64,000 nucleotides of DNA from Climacteris rufus (GCA_013398175.1 VZRZ01008717.1:595486-659485); one strand, 5' to 3'. Positions 1 through 10,611 are shown, numbered from the stretch's first letter. Notes: generated by a model not told the origin, from the sequence alone. Made by a program: numbers and translations.

Positions 1-510
1 TTGCTCCAAGCCTTGTCCAACCTGGCCTTGGACACTTCCAGGGATGGGGCAGCCACATCTTCTCTGAGCCAGGGCCTCAGCACCCTCACAGGGAACAACT
101 TCTTCCTTATATCTGATCTGAACCTTGCCTTTTTCAATTTTGCATCATTCTGCCTTGTCCTGTCACTCCAGCCCTTTTCCAAAGTCCCTCTCCAGCACTC
201 TTGGAGCCCCTTTAGGCACTGGAAGGGGCTCTAAGGTCTCCCTGGGGCCTTCTCTTCTCCAGGCTGGACACCTCCAGGTCTCCCAGCCTGGCTCCAGAGC
301 AGAGGGGCTCCAGCCCTCGGAGCATCTCCATGGCCTCCTCTGGATTAATTCCAACAGATCCATGTCTTTCCTTTTCTGAGGATCCCAGAAGTGAGTTCAG
401 CACTACAGGTGGGGTCTAACCAGGGCAGAGGGGGAGAATCCTCTCCTTTGACCTTCTGCCCACACCACTGGGGATCCAGCCTAGGACACAGTTGGCTTTC
501 TTGGCTTTGA
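1..510 (-). repeat. CR1 LINE fragment, antisense to ADGRB1
   Basis: The plus strand reads the complement of the classic avian CR1 3' region. It contains the complement of 'gcttggagcaacctg', of the 'aagtgtccaaggccaggttgg' block, and of the 'gaaggctccagggagacctta' block near 230-265. The orientation is therefore minus. The element starts at or before the window edge; its upstream side fades near 510, after the sequence around 'cacagttggctttcttggc'. Small frames inside it are not genes. Confidence 0.85.
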
Positions 511-2574
511 GCTAAATAAGGTTGATGACACTTGATTTCCTTAAATGAGGGTAGGAAAATTGCTGGACAATCCTTTATTTCATTGGAGCTTCAGATTTCA
601 GTTTGGGTTACATGGGTTTGCCCAACTTGTGCTACATTTCAAATTCAGAGACTCAGTAGTGCAGGATTTTTCCAGGAAGTTTGGTTTTGCTCCAATAAGC
701 CTACACTGACTTGCTGGATGTGTGAGATGTCTCACAGGGTTTTCAGTGGCATAACTGAGAGCTCAGCCTGGCTTTGAACCAGTGAATTGATCACAGAAAG
801 AGAAAATTATCTCTCAGATAATAGAATGACCCCTGTGAAAGAGTTTTGCTGGTTTTATTTAGTTCTTAGGAAGGTCTAAACTAAGGAAAGCATGATCACT
901 GCTTTGATACTGAGGGTGTCCAAAACACCCTGAGCAGCTGGAGTGTTAAAGATTGATTTAAACCCATATTTAGCTTAGTGTTTAATGAATTTCAGCATTC
1001 ACCTATCTGGCATGAGAGCCTTTGTAACTATTTTAGAAGCCAATCAAAGATTCATTTCATTTTATTTTATTTTTAATCAGCCTATTTTTTTCAAAAGGAG
1101 CAAACCTTTTCATGTCCCGCTCTCTTAGGAACCATCTAGTCTTTAATTCAACCCTGAGGTCCTGCACAAACAGTGACTGTGCCACACTTGCTGCAGGAAT
1201 ATGATTGCAGGGTTTTTTTTTGTGTCCAGAGCCAAAGTGTCTGAAAGGCGCTCTGGGGCAGCCTTTGGCTGGAAATGAAAATTGCTTTTGGGAATCCCAC
1301 AAAAAGGATTAACTTTGACTTCATCTCTGGTTTGTTCTCCAAATTAATAATCAATCTGCCAGCTGGAACTGTGCCAAGCACTCGCCTGACCTGCCTGGTT
1401 AGAGAAGGGGAATGGCCCATGTGAAGCAAGAACAGTCAGGGAACCACAGAACTGTTGGAGTTGGAAAAAATGTCTGGAGATTTCTTAAGTCTCAAATATC
1501 CACCCCAATTTTAAAACCTCTCTCTGATCCGTGGCTCTTCCCACAACAAAAACTCTCCACTGGTGCAAATTCCCATTCAGAGCAGCATTCCTATTTGAGA
1601 AAGTCCTTAAGCATGTGCTTAGCTCCTGTTTAAATCTACAAGACAGTGCTTAATTGCTTTTTCCCGTCAAGTGCTCAAATAATGTTCATAGTCATGTTGT
1701 AACATATGGTGAGACATTTTCCTGCACAGCATCACTGGAATTACACCGGAGATAAATCTGACCACAGACATTAGAGACAGAAAGAACCAGCTTGTCAGGT
1801 TCTGGGCTCACCCTCTCAGTACAATGTTTTTTTACGCCAGTCTGGTTTGGGGATTTCTACAATTCCTTTTTGACTGGGTTGTAATCAGCCTGACTACACT
1901 CTCCTCTAATATTCTGCCCACGTTTTCCCTTTAGTAGAGTTTTCTCTTTCTTCCTTCCACTCTAGAGACCTCCTGGAAATAATTCTGTTCCCTTATTAGT
2001 GTACCTGGATTCAATATTTGTGAATAACTCAGATTCTGCTCTTTTTCTTTGCCTCTGAGCTTTCAGCACGGCTTTGCCAGCACAAACCCGGTGTATTTTT
2101 TGGCAGAATCAAAAGCTTTTCTACCAATTTACAAATGAAACCTGAACACACAGGCAGGCACACACAAACACACAAATGTTCCTCCCCTTATGGACCTGTT
2201 CATTAATAGCCCACTGTTTTCTACAGCTTTTAATCAGGCCCATGGTGAATGTATTTTGCATTCAAATGTGAAACATGCCCTTTTCCCATATATCTGCTTT
2301 GTAATTTGAAATTCTGCCAGTGAAATCATCTTTATACTGCAAAATTCAGTCATTGAATTGTTTAGGATTTCAAGCCTGCCCTGAACTATGAGGCTTTTGG
2401 TAATACTTGATGGTTAAACCAAACACTATCTGGGTAGGATGGGATCTGCATCCAGCAAGACTGCAACTCCCTCAGCTGTATTTCTTTCGGGCCATGGAGC
2501 AATCCCATTAAATCTTTCTTAGTGGTATTGAATATGGGATCTCCAGCAGGTGTTGCTGGACAGGCTTAAACACT

Positions 2575-3075
2575 CACAAACCATGAATGGAACCACCCAA
2601 AAATCACAAGGCAATATTGTGAGACCTCACTTGTATCAACATCCAGCTCTGGGGCTTCCCACATCAGAAGGATGTGGAGCTGCTGGATGAGTCCAGAGGA
2701 GGCCATGGAGATGGTCTGAGGGCTGGAACCCCTCTGCTCTGGATCCAGGCTGGGAGAGCTGGGGGTGTTCACCTGGAGAAGAGAAGGCTCCAGGGAGACC
2801 TTAGAGCTCCTTCCAGTGCCTAGAGGGGCTCCAGGAGAGCTGGAGATAGATGAGATATAAGGAAGAAATTGTTTCCTGTGAGGGTGGTGAGGCCCTGGCA
2901 CAGGTGCCCAGAGAAGCTGTGGCTGCCCCATCCCTAGAAGTGCTCAAGACCAGGTTGGACAAGGCTTGGAGCAACCTGGGATAGTGAAAGGTGTCCCTGC
3001 CCAAGGTAGGGGGTTGGAACAGGATGTTTCAGATGCTTTCCAATCCAAACTATTCCAGGACTCTGCATCCACACT
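2575..3075 (+). repeat. CR1 LINE fragment, sense
   Basis: This reads in CR1 sense order: 'ggagaagagaaggctccagg', the 'cctgtgagggtggtgaggcc' block, 'aggttggacaaggcttggag', then 'gtgaaaggtgtccctgccc' and a decayed 3' end near 3060-3075. The left boundary is approximate. It is truncated at the 5' side, as most genomic CR1 copies are. Confidence 0.88.
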
Positions 3076-4049
3076 GTAAATCAGTGAGAAGAGGTTGGTG
3101 ACTGGTTTTCCCAACCCATCTCGAAGCTCCATCCCAAACGGTGCAGAGGTGTTTGCATCAAAAGGGTTGCAGGGCAAGGAGATGGGGTAATTAGGAAGAT
3201 TTACAATGAGGAAGGAAAGGATGAAAGAAAAGTTATTCTTCTTAGGAGATTAAAACCAGAGGAATGGACATGCTCTTTGGAGCATTTGAGTGGTTTAATG
3301 ACTGGTAATAACTAATTAATTAATAATCACTGGTAGTAATGAGGGCCAGATTTTCATTTTCTATTAAATTGCATAGTTGGACTTATTCTGAGGTGATTTA
3401 CACCAAGTTCCTGACTCAGCACATCCACAGCACCCATCCTTTATGTGATTTATAGCATCTTTTAAAGTAAGAACTAAATGGCTTTGATCCAATTGCTTTC
3501 TTTGAGTCCAACAGGATAAATAAGCAGGCACCAGACCAGGTCTTTGAAGACCAAAGGGTGGTTATTATAATTTTTAATTTTTTTTTTGGCCTTGATATCG
3601 TTATGTACTCTTTCTGTGTGCATCTAGAAATGGATTTCAGGCTGTGCCAAGTGTGGCTTTTGCCCTGGATAGATTTTATCCTGATATTGCATTCAGTGCT
3701 GTTCTGTCAGCTCTTCTGCCATAGGAGTGTGAGACCAGGCACAGCATCTAGGGATTGTTATTTGTTTTTTGATACTTTCCCTGAGGTTTCCTGTTCTTGT
3801 TGGCTTTCTGATTTATTTTCCTTTTTTTTTATTATTTCCTTTTGGATGAGGTTACTTCTGTTGATGTATGGCCCAGATCTGTCCTAGTCTACTTGAAAAG
3901 CTGGTAAATGAGTAAAGCTGGACTCTGGGATTGGAAGTGATGTGAAGGCAAATGTATTCCCACATTTGAAGAGAGTTCAGGTTCCCTGGGGCAGGGGTGG
4001 ATGTGTGAGGCAATGGACACAAATTTGATGCTTTAAGAATGAGAGCTTT

Positions 4050-4515
4050 AAGCATTTCTATTTGTAGTGGAAGGCTGCTTAAACAGAAAAAAGTTGAGGA
4101 TGGAGTTAAGGATGAAAGGACAGGCTGGAAGACCCGGGGTTGTTTAGTCTGGAGAAGGGAAGGCTCCAGGGAGACCTTAGAGCCCCTTGAGTGCCTAAAG
4201 GGGCTCCAGGAGAAATGGAGACGGACAGTGGACAAGGGCCTGGAGTGACAAGACAAGGGGGAATGGCTTCAAACTGACAGAGGGCAGGGATGGATTGAAT
4301 ATTTTAGGAAAAAATTCTTCCCTGTGAGGGAACAGAGGTGCTGGTACAGGTTGTACAAATAAATTGTGGGTGCCCCAGTCCCTGGAAGTGTCCAAGGCCA
4401 GGTTGGATGGAACTTGGAGCAACCTGGTCTAATGGAAGTTGTCCCAGCCTATCTCAGGGGATTGGAATGTGATGATCATCCCTTCCAACCCAAAGCAATG
4501 TATGATTTTAAATTT
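4050..4515 (+). repeat. CR1 LINE fragment, sense
   Basis: The CR1 sense block begins before 'gtttagtctggagaaggga' (about 4141) and runs through 'gtgacaagacaaggggg', 'cctgtgagggaacagaggtg' and 'aggttggatggaacttggag'. It ends in the 3' segment with 'cccttccaacccaaagcaat' near 4480-4515. The start is less certain than the end. Confidence 0.85.
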
Positions 4516-5734
4516 CTCTAATTAGGAACCTTTTAAAAACATTTTTCTAGATAGCCTCAATCCCATAAATGAAGACGACAAACAGAGCACTAATAAACCC
4601 TCAGTGAACAAAAAGAACCAAAAAAACTCACAACAAGCTAAATGCTCCAATATCTACAAAAAAACCCCACAACAGTCTGCTCTAGAGGGAAAGTAAAAGC
4701 TGTCATAGAAATACAGACAAAGGATAAATTGATAGCAAGCAATGCAAATTAAAAGCTTGAAAAATAGAAACAAAAAAAAGAAAGGTGTAAGAATTTTATT
4801 CTTCAGAATGGTGAAAATGCATTAAAAGGAAAATTTAGAGTCTACTACACCCATAATAACTCCTGATGGTATTGGTTTGTTACTAGCTCAAAATGACAGA
4901 TTTATTTATAATAATGCAGGAATTTCAATAAAAGCCTGTATTCTGTAATTGGAAGAGAGCCTGGATCCTTAATCCACATCCCAGGCTAATGAAATACTTT
5001 TCATTACACCAGCAGCTAGAAAATCTGCTATGCATCATCTCATAAAGTGAGATGTGTGCAAGAGTAACAAGACAGAACAATTTTGTATGCAAGAATTTTA
5101 AAAGAGCAGGTTAAGACTAATTGGGGATCATTGCTCTTTAGGAAAAAAAGGTGGGAGAGGTCCCAAAATCTGGAGAGAGGAGCATGTGTCTGTAACACAG
5201 CAGCCTCACGTCTGTCTTAGGCACAATAACCCCCCATCTGAAACGGGATCCAAAAATTAAGGGATTGTGGGTAATATTATGATTATAATTGAATAATAGC
5301 ATGCTCATTAAAACAGAGGCATTAATAGCAATCAACTTATGGAAAATAGATTTTGTCAAGCTAAATTAATACTTTCTAGGAGAATACAGAACTGTTTGGT
5401 AGAGCTTGAGAATTTGTCATTATTTGTACACATCATAAATAAGGCATTTTTCTCAGTGACAGCGAATAAACAGAACAACTAAATAATGCAGATCTTGGAA
5501 ATATGAGCAGCACATATAGGGGAGAATGCAGAATTCAGATTTCCCCTGAGATTGGCCCTGGATCTCCTGGTCCCTTCCCAGAAGGGAAATGTCAGAAGGT
5601 GCCTGAAAGGGAGCAAAGAACAATGCCAGGACCTGAGAGTCTCCAAGAGATGATGTGACTTAGTTCAGTGAAGATCACGTGAAGAGCTGATGATCCAGAG
5701 AAGACAGATTTATGTCCTGTGAGCTGGATGAAAC

Positions 5735-5880
5735 CACAGAATCACAGAAGGGACCTTAAAGATTATTTAGTTCCAATCCTCCTGCCATGGATAGGGACAC
5801 TTTCCACTAGACCAGGTTGCTCCAAACCCCATCCAGCCTGGTCTTGAACACTTCCAGGGATGGGACATCCAGACATTTAG
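5735..5880 (-). repeat. CR1 LINE 3' end, antisense
   Basis: The plus strand begins with 'cacagaatcacagaaggg', the complement of the CR1 terminal octamer region. It continues through the complement of the 'aaggtgtccctgcccatggc' and 'gcttggagcaacctggg' blocks to 'cttccagggatgggacatcc'. It is a short, 5'-truncated antisense copy. Confidence 0.85.
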
Positions 5881-7330
5881 TAGGGTCCAAACATTTAGAA
5901 AGCTCTGGATGAGCACCAGAAAAAAAAATGTTCCATGTGTTGCTTACAACTTCTACAGTAAAATTAATTTGGTTTTTAAATTTTTTTTTTTTTTGACTAT
6001 GAGCAGTGCTTTAATCCAAACCAGAAATAATTCAGGGAGGCTCAGTGTCATGTGTTAAGCAGGATCTGAGTAGACAGTGACAGCAGGATGTGCTGATGCT
6101 CTGTCACCCTGTTGGTCCCCATCCCGCTGTGGCACAGGGAGGTGGAGGGAGGCTTGGAATCATTCCGTGAGGAGCAGGTCAGAGTGTGCACGGAGTCAAG
6201 ACCTGCAAAAAACTTGTCTGTCACTCAGGGCAGGTCTCTGGAGCCAGCAGTACAGAGATGTCCAGGCCATCTGTGATGCACCCAAGGCTGCTGAGCAGCT
6301 TGGCTCCATCTGGAGCTGCCGTGGGCTCGCTGCTGGCGTTCCTGCTGAGGTCCTCTCCTCTGAGGATGGTCAGCTGTGGAGATGGGACATCTTTCCCCCA
6401 TGTCCCTTCAATGAGGGCATATGGCCCTTTTGGTCTGCCTCCACATCCTGTCTCAGGCTCCTGTGAAGCCCAGCTTATCCAGAAGGATCCTGACCTTCTC
6501 CCCATCCACTGAATTTCTGCATTTTCCACATTTGAACTCTTTGCGTGACCGTATTTCAGGAGAGAGGACTGAACAAGACAGAGAAGCAATGGGTTGAAAA
6601 TGACATTTTGTACTTTTTGGGTCATGAGTGCACCCCAGCACGAGGCAGAGCATGAGACTCCCCTTTCCCCTGGCTTAGCCATTGTGCTCACATGGAGATG
6701 GGGCTGTAGTATTTTTTCCTGATGAAACCGTCCCACCTGTGGGATGAAAACCATGGAAGGGTTTTCATCTACGGCCCCTTCCCCATTCTGCTGTTTTTTC
6801 CCCAGCCTGAAAAGATGCCATGAGAAAGCAGGAATCTGTCCCTTCGACATCTTCAGGCTCCTCTGGCCATGAGGGAGGAACATCCCTGCTGTGCCCAGAG
6901 CTCTGGGGATGCAGGGAAGGGCTGAGGGGAGTCCTGGCGTGGCCTTTGGAGATCCTGGCCACAGAGAACTGGGAGGAGTGTGAACAATTGGAGGGGTGGA
7001 GCTGTGAATTAGCATTCATGTGGCTGGGGGAGGTCTATGCACATCTATATGGGGTGTGGAGCAGGAGTTTGTGGGGTAAATAGGGTGAGGGATGAGACTC
7101 TGGGGACAGCAAGGTGTATAGCAGGGTCTGAGCAACAAGTCTGTAGTGTTATATCCATGTATGGGAATGTGGGAGAGAGCTATAGGGATGGGAAGGTGTA
7201 TTTAGGTTGTATTTAGGTGAGAACAAGGATAAATAGGATTATTTATCCATTTGTGCCACATGTGGATAATTAATACGGGTGTCACAGGGCTGTAGGGTTG
7301 TGCATCCACATGTAAGGTGGAAAGTTGTGC

Positions 7331-7715
7331 ATACCTATACGGGATGAATAGGGCACAACTATAGGGTTAAGGGGTGTATATGGAACAACTGGGACAGGGC
7401 TACAGGGTTAACGAGGTGTCTATGGGATATGTGGGGCAGGGCTATAGGGTTACGGAGGTGTATATGGGATATGTGGGGCAGGGCTATAGGGTTAACGAGG
7501 TGTCTATGGGATATGTGGGGCAGGGCTATAGGGTTAACGAGGTGTATATGGGATATGTGGGGCAGGTCTATAGGGTTATACATCCATGTAGTGTGTGTGT
7601 GGGATGAGGCTGTGCGGTTATGTGTGCACACATGGGACAGGTGGGCTATAGGGCTAGAGAGGTGTATATGGGATGTGTGGGGCAGGGCTATAGGGTTAGG
7701 GAGGTGTGTATGGGG
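7331..7715. repeat. Minisatellite, 42-bp unit
   Basis: Head-to-tail copies of a 42-bp unit start at 7331, 7373, 7415, 7457, 7499 and 7541. The central copies (7415-7580) are nearly identical. Degenerate copies continue to about 7715, including another clear one near 7658-7712. Each unit carries 'ggcagggctatagggtta'. The unit length is divisible by three and lacks stops in some frames, so open frames with a 14-residue period run through it on both strands; I do not regard these as genes. The telomere-like hexamer GGGTTA recurs once per unit. It lies about 280 bp upstream of the GPS exon. Confidence 0.92.
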
Positions 7716-7864
7716 ATCCTGAGACAGGGCAGCCCGGGGGCTGCAGGGGGACGTTCGCGTGTGTGAGGGGTGATGGAGGAGTCAGAGCGGGGCGGGGCAC
7801 CCAGGGACGGACGCGGACCAGGACCAGGATGGAGACGCAGGGCCGGTGGGGGGATGGTGGGGTG

Positions 7865-7885
7865 NNNNNNNNNNNNNNNNNNNNN
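7865..7885. other. Assembly gap (21 N)
   Basis: This is a run of 21 undetermined bases in a G-rich stretch just before the CpG-rich exon. It lies within the intron. Sequencing dropout in extreme GC is the likely cause. Confidence 0.98.
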
Positions 7886-7992
7886 GGGGCGGCGGAGGGC
7901 GCGGTGCCCGCTCCCCGCCCGCCCTGACGGCCGCTCTCCCTCTCTCCCCGCTCCGCCGCCCCGTCCCTCCCTCCCTGCTCTCCTCCCTCCAG

Positions 7993-8134
7993 CAGAGCCT
8001 CCGCCTCCGCCTCTCCGCCCGGCGCCTGGTCCTGGCGCGGCTGCCGAACGGTCCCGCTCGACGCCTCCCGGACCAAGTGCCTGTGTGACCGGCTCTCCGC
8101 CTTCGCCATCTTAGCCCAGCTCAGCCCCGACATG
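7993..8134 (+). CDS. ADGRB1: ADGRB1 exon: end of GAIN/GPS domain and tethered agonist
   Basis: This exon encodes 47 residues plus one leading base. In order they are a small Ala/Ser/Pro-rich stretch, W-S-W-R-G-C-R-T, P-L-D, then K-C-L-C-D-R-L-S-A-F-A-I-L-A-Q-L-S. This is the GPS motif of an adhesion GPCR, where the receptor cuts itself between Leu and Ser of C-D-R-L|S (Ser codon 8093-8095). The freed Ser-Ala-Phe-Ala-Ile-Leu segment is the tethered agonist that docks into the 7TM bundle. The family's usual His before Leu is Arg here, as I recall it also is in mammalian BAI1. The acceptor follows a long pyrimidine tract; CAGCAG allows starts at 7993 or 7996. The donor is GTGAGT at 8135, phase 0. 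The exon is very GC-rich. Identification is by recalled similarity to human BAI1. Confidence 0.95.
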
Positions 8135-8539
8135 GTGAGTCCCGCCGGCGGCAGCGCGGAGGGAGGAGCGGAGGGCACGGGGAGGCGCGGGGACACACGA
8201 GGGACAGGGGGAAATAAAGCGCGAGGGACGGGAGCGCGGCCGGGATGCAGCGGAGCATCCTCGGCGCGCCGCTCTCGGGTACCGCGGAGGCGCGGCGGGG
8301 ACAGCCCCGAGCGCTGCTGCAGTCCGGTGTCACCGGGACCGCGGCGACACAGCGTGAGGCTTTGCATAACCCTCCCCGTTCCTTCCCCGCCGTCCTTCCT
8401 CTCCCCTTCCCCCCGACCCTGACCGCAGATTGGGGGACACACGCACGGAGACACCGGGGGTGCCACCGCGCCGCTCCCCTCTTCCCCCCATCCATCCCTC
8501 CGCCCCTGCGCCGTGCCTTTGGAAGTGAATCCCGCTAAA

Positions 8540-8880
8540 TGTGGCGTGTTCACTCCCGTGGGCTCCCCACGCACGGAATCTTCGCACGTGGCTTATTTTG
8601 GGGGGGCGGAATCGCCCCGCTCCGCCTCCCTCCCCGCCGAGGCTCCCGCGCGTCTCCATCCCCGCCTCGGCATCCTCCCCGCAACCCCGCGCAGTTTTGG
8701 GGGGTGGCGGGGTCCCCACTCTGGAATAGGGGAGCGCGGAGGGGAGGAGTTGTGAAGTTTTGGCCGCTTGTCGGGGACACGAAGTCGGTGCCGCGTCTCG
8801 GACGGAGCCTCCGAAAAAAGTGCGAGATTCCTAGAAATTATCGCTGGGCTGCTGCACCCTGAGTCAGAGTGCGGGGAGGG
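8540..8880 (+). promoter_or_regulatory. Candidate internal promoter in CpG island
   Basis: The intronic part of the island, just after the GPS exon donor, concentrates recognisable promoter-type sites. These are an E-box CACGTG (8585-8590), a GC box GGGGCGG (8603-8609), repeated GC-rich boxes to about 8720, and an AP-1 consensus TGAGTCA (8860-8866). A TATA-less CpG promoter here would transcribe only the 7TM and cytoplasmic exons. I recall that an alternative promoter inside a human ADGRB1 intron has been reported, giving N-terminally truncated receptors; whether this is the equivalent position is not established. The call is inference from composition and motifs. Confidence 0.4.
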
Positions 8881-9665
8881 TGCCAGGGCACTAAAGACGA
8901 CACTGGGGTGGTCAAGAGACTCTTCGCAGGTTCCTCTCTTCCACCTTGTGCTTTTTGAGTTGTTTTTCTTTCTTTTTTTTTTTTTTTTAAGTAGTCCATC
9001 CCTTTTTGGACAGTTCCCAGGTTCACAGAGCAAAGGCACCCCCTCCTCCACCTAAAGCTTCTCCATCTGCCTGGGCACTAGGAGTTACTGGGCCCTTGCA
9101 ATTATTTACTAATTATGGCTTGCTTGTTAAATGCTGGTTTAATTCGGCAAAAGGGGAAGGGAAAGGAAGAAAGGAAGGGTAAGGGTGGTAAAGGGAGAGG
9201 GGGGGACCACATTTTCCAAGATGAAGGTTTGGTTTATTATTAGAAACACTAATGTATTTGGTCCACTAGTTACCATGGAAACAACATCTGCACTGAAGTG
9301 GTTTTAAAGACACAGTGTTGGTTGTGTTTTCCCGGCCCCACGGAGGCCCAGGCACCACAGGGCTGGGAAATGGGCTCTGGGGTGTTGGGTAGAGCAGCCC
9401 TTGGGGTCCTATTGAGAGAGGCACCAACTTTCTGGTCTCAGTTAGAGATGTTCTGGGTGCTCAGAGGTAGGACTGGGAGTGTGTTCCTGCTTGGAAGGGG
9501 TCTGGAAGCAGCTGGTTGAATTGATGCTGGCATCCCTGCACCCATCTTCTTCCATAGGTTGCTTTTTCCTTGTCTTCCCACCATAAACCAAGTAGGCAGG
9601 GAGGCAACTGCTGGGCTGGTGCTCTCCAGGAGTGTGTCCAGCCTTCTAGAGGTGGGCAGGGTGAT

Positions 9666-9713
9666 CTCAGGTGAGCCAGGTGGGACCCATCACCTGCCCT
9701 GTGAGCTTGCAGG
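9666..9713. repeat. Direct repeat copy 1 (partner at 10553)
   Basis: The block 'ctcaggtgagccaggtggga' followed by 'ccctgtgagcttgcaggg' recurs about 890 bp downstream with a few substitutions and an internal insertion of about 11 bases. I recognise no known element; it may be a local duplication or a small repeat family. Confidence 0.5.
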
Positions 9714-10552
9714 GGTGTCCTGCCAGCAGCAAGGCTCCATCCTTCACCCCAAGCTCCAGCAGCTTAAAGGTCTGGCTCCAGAGGTTGTGATTGATGGGTG
9801 AGCCTTGTCCTGCATAGGAAGAATTCCGAGATATCCTGACAAAGTTTAGGGAGCTTGCATGGTTGGAGAAAATAAATTGGGATTTCTGCTGCAGGGATGT
9901 GTCTAAGACAAAACCTGGAATGCAGAGAGCCCAAATGTGCAGCCGAGCTGCTGGTGAAGGTCCTCTGCTCATCCATCTTCTGGAAAGGGGCAGAGGATCA
10001 GGCAGTGTCGGAGAAGCAAAGAGAACCTTTGCCTTGGCTAAAGCAGAAGTTCCTCTTATGTAGACTTTATCTTCACACAGTGCTTGGTATTATTTAATTA
10101 AGCAGCCTGGAAAAAAAATGGTTGATTTGACACAGCCAGGTAGTGCTGCTCTCTCAGCTCCAGGTGTTTGGAGCATTATCTGGATAACACAGGGTGGGTG
10201 TAAGCCCTTTTTCATCTGTGCAAGCATTTCTGCATTTGAGAGTGGGTTCTGCTGCAGGAGGATACAGCTTCCTTCCCCTAGGCATGTTTTATTATATCTG
10301 CAACTAAACTCACAGCTGCTCCTTTGGGGTTTAGGCCTAAAATTGCTTCTTTCACCCTCTTTCCAACTCCTCTGGCTGCTGGTTGGGTTATGTTTTCCCA
10401 AGCCTTTTTCCCAGCCTCGAGTCCGCTCATGAACGTCAGGATGAGTTCTTTGGCCGTGTTGGGGGGAAAACTGGGGCCTGGATATCTCCTGAGTCCCCCC
10501 ACTAAGCAAAGCCCGGGGTTTGATGATGTTGTGGAACTTCATCCAGGCTGAG

Positions 10553-10611
10553 CTCAGGTGAACCAGCTGGGACCTGTCTACTGCCTGTACCTGCCTTGTG
10601 AGCTTGCAGGG
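10553..10611. repeat. Direct repeat copy 2 (partner at 9666)
   Basis: This shares 'ctcaggtgaaccagctggga' and 'gccttgtgagcttgcaggg' with the copy at 9666. It is longer by an internal insertion around 'tctactgcctgt'. Confidence 0.5.

Larger units (their letters stand above)
1..7992 (+). other. ADGRB1: ADGRB1 intron (3' part) upstream of the GPS exon
   Basis: No coding exon was recognised in this stretch. It is read as the 3' part of the intron that ends at the acceptor at 7991-7992; its donor and the preceding extracellular-domain exon must lie upstream of the window, or are hidden here in a form I could not recognise. Visible contents are CR1 fragments (about 1-510, 2575-3075, 4050-4515, 5735-5880), a minisatellite at 7331-7715 and a 21-base gap at 7865-7885. 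Between them (about 510-2575, 3075-4050, 4515-5735, 5880-7330) I see only unremarkable AT-rich to moderate-GC DNA. An open minus-strand frame at 6221-7015 resembles no protein I know. The upstream exon must end in phase 2, because the GPS exon starts with a single base completing a codon. Confidence 0.75.
7725..8815. promoter_or_regulatory. CpG island over the GPS exon
   Basis: Base composition changes sharply from the AT-rich surroundings to very high G+C with dense CpG dinucleotides. This runs from about 7725 through the GPS exon and for about 680 bp into the next intron. It is the only strong island in the window. Intragenic CpG islands can be alternative promoters; they can also simply be GC-rich coding DNA, but here most of the island is intronic. 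Sites visible in the intronic half include a GC box (GGGGCGG at 8603-8609) and a palindromic E-box (CACGTG at 8585-8590). No convincing TATA box is seen. Promoter activity is inferred, not shown. Confidence 0.7.

Noticed and set aside
2566..4422. Several 60-130 codon frames on both strands
   Set aside because: They lie in, or partly in, CR1 copies or in AT-rich intron; no domain and no splice structure.
7374..7722. Open frames with a 14-residue repeat in the minisatellite
   Set aside because: They result from a 42-bp repeat unit lacking stops. There is no start context, no flanking coding sequence, and the frame is open on both strands.
8132..8134. ATG immediately before GTGAGT as a translation start
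   Set aside because: It is the last codon of the GPS exon in a frame that continues upstream through conserved GPS residues, so it is an internal Met. It would matter only in a truncated transcript, and the Met at 27831 is an equally good candidate.
7696..8574. Minus-strand open frame of about 290 codons across the CpG island
   Set aside because: High G+C removes stop codons from all frames. It crosses the N gap, overlaps the sense GPS exon and has no recognisable domain.
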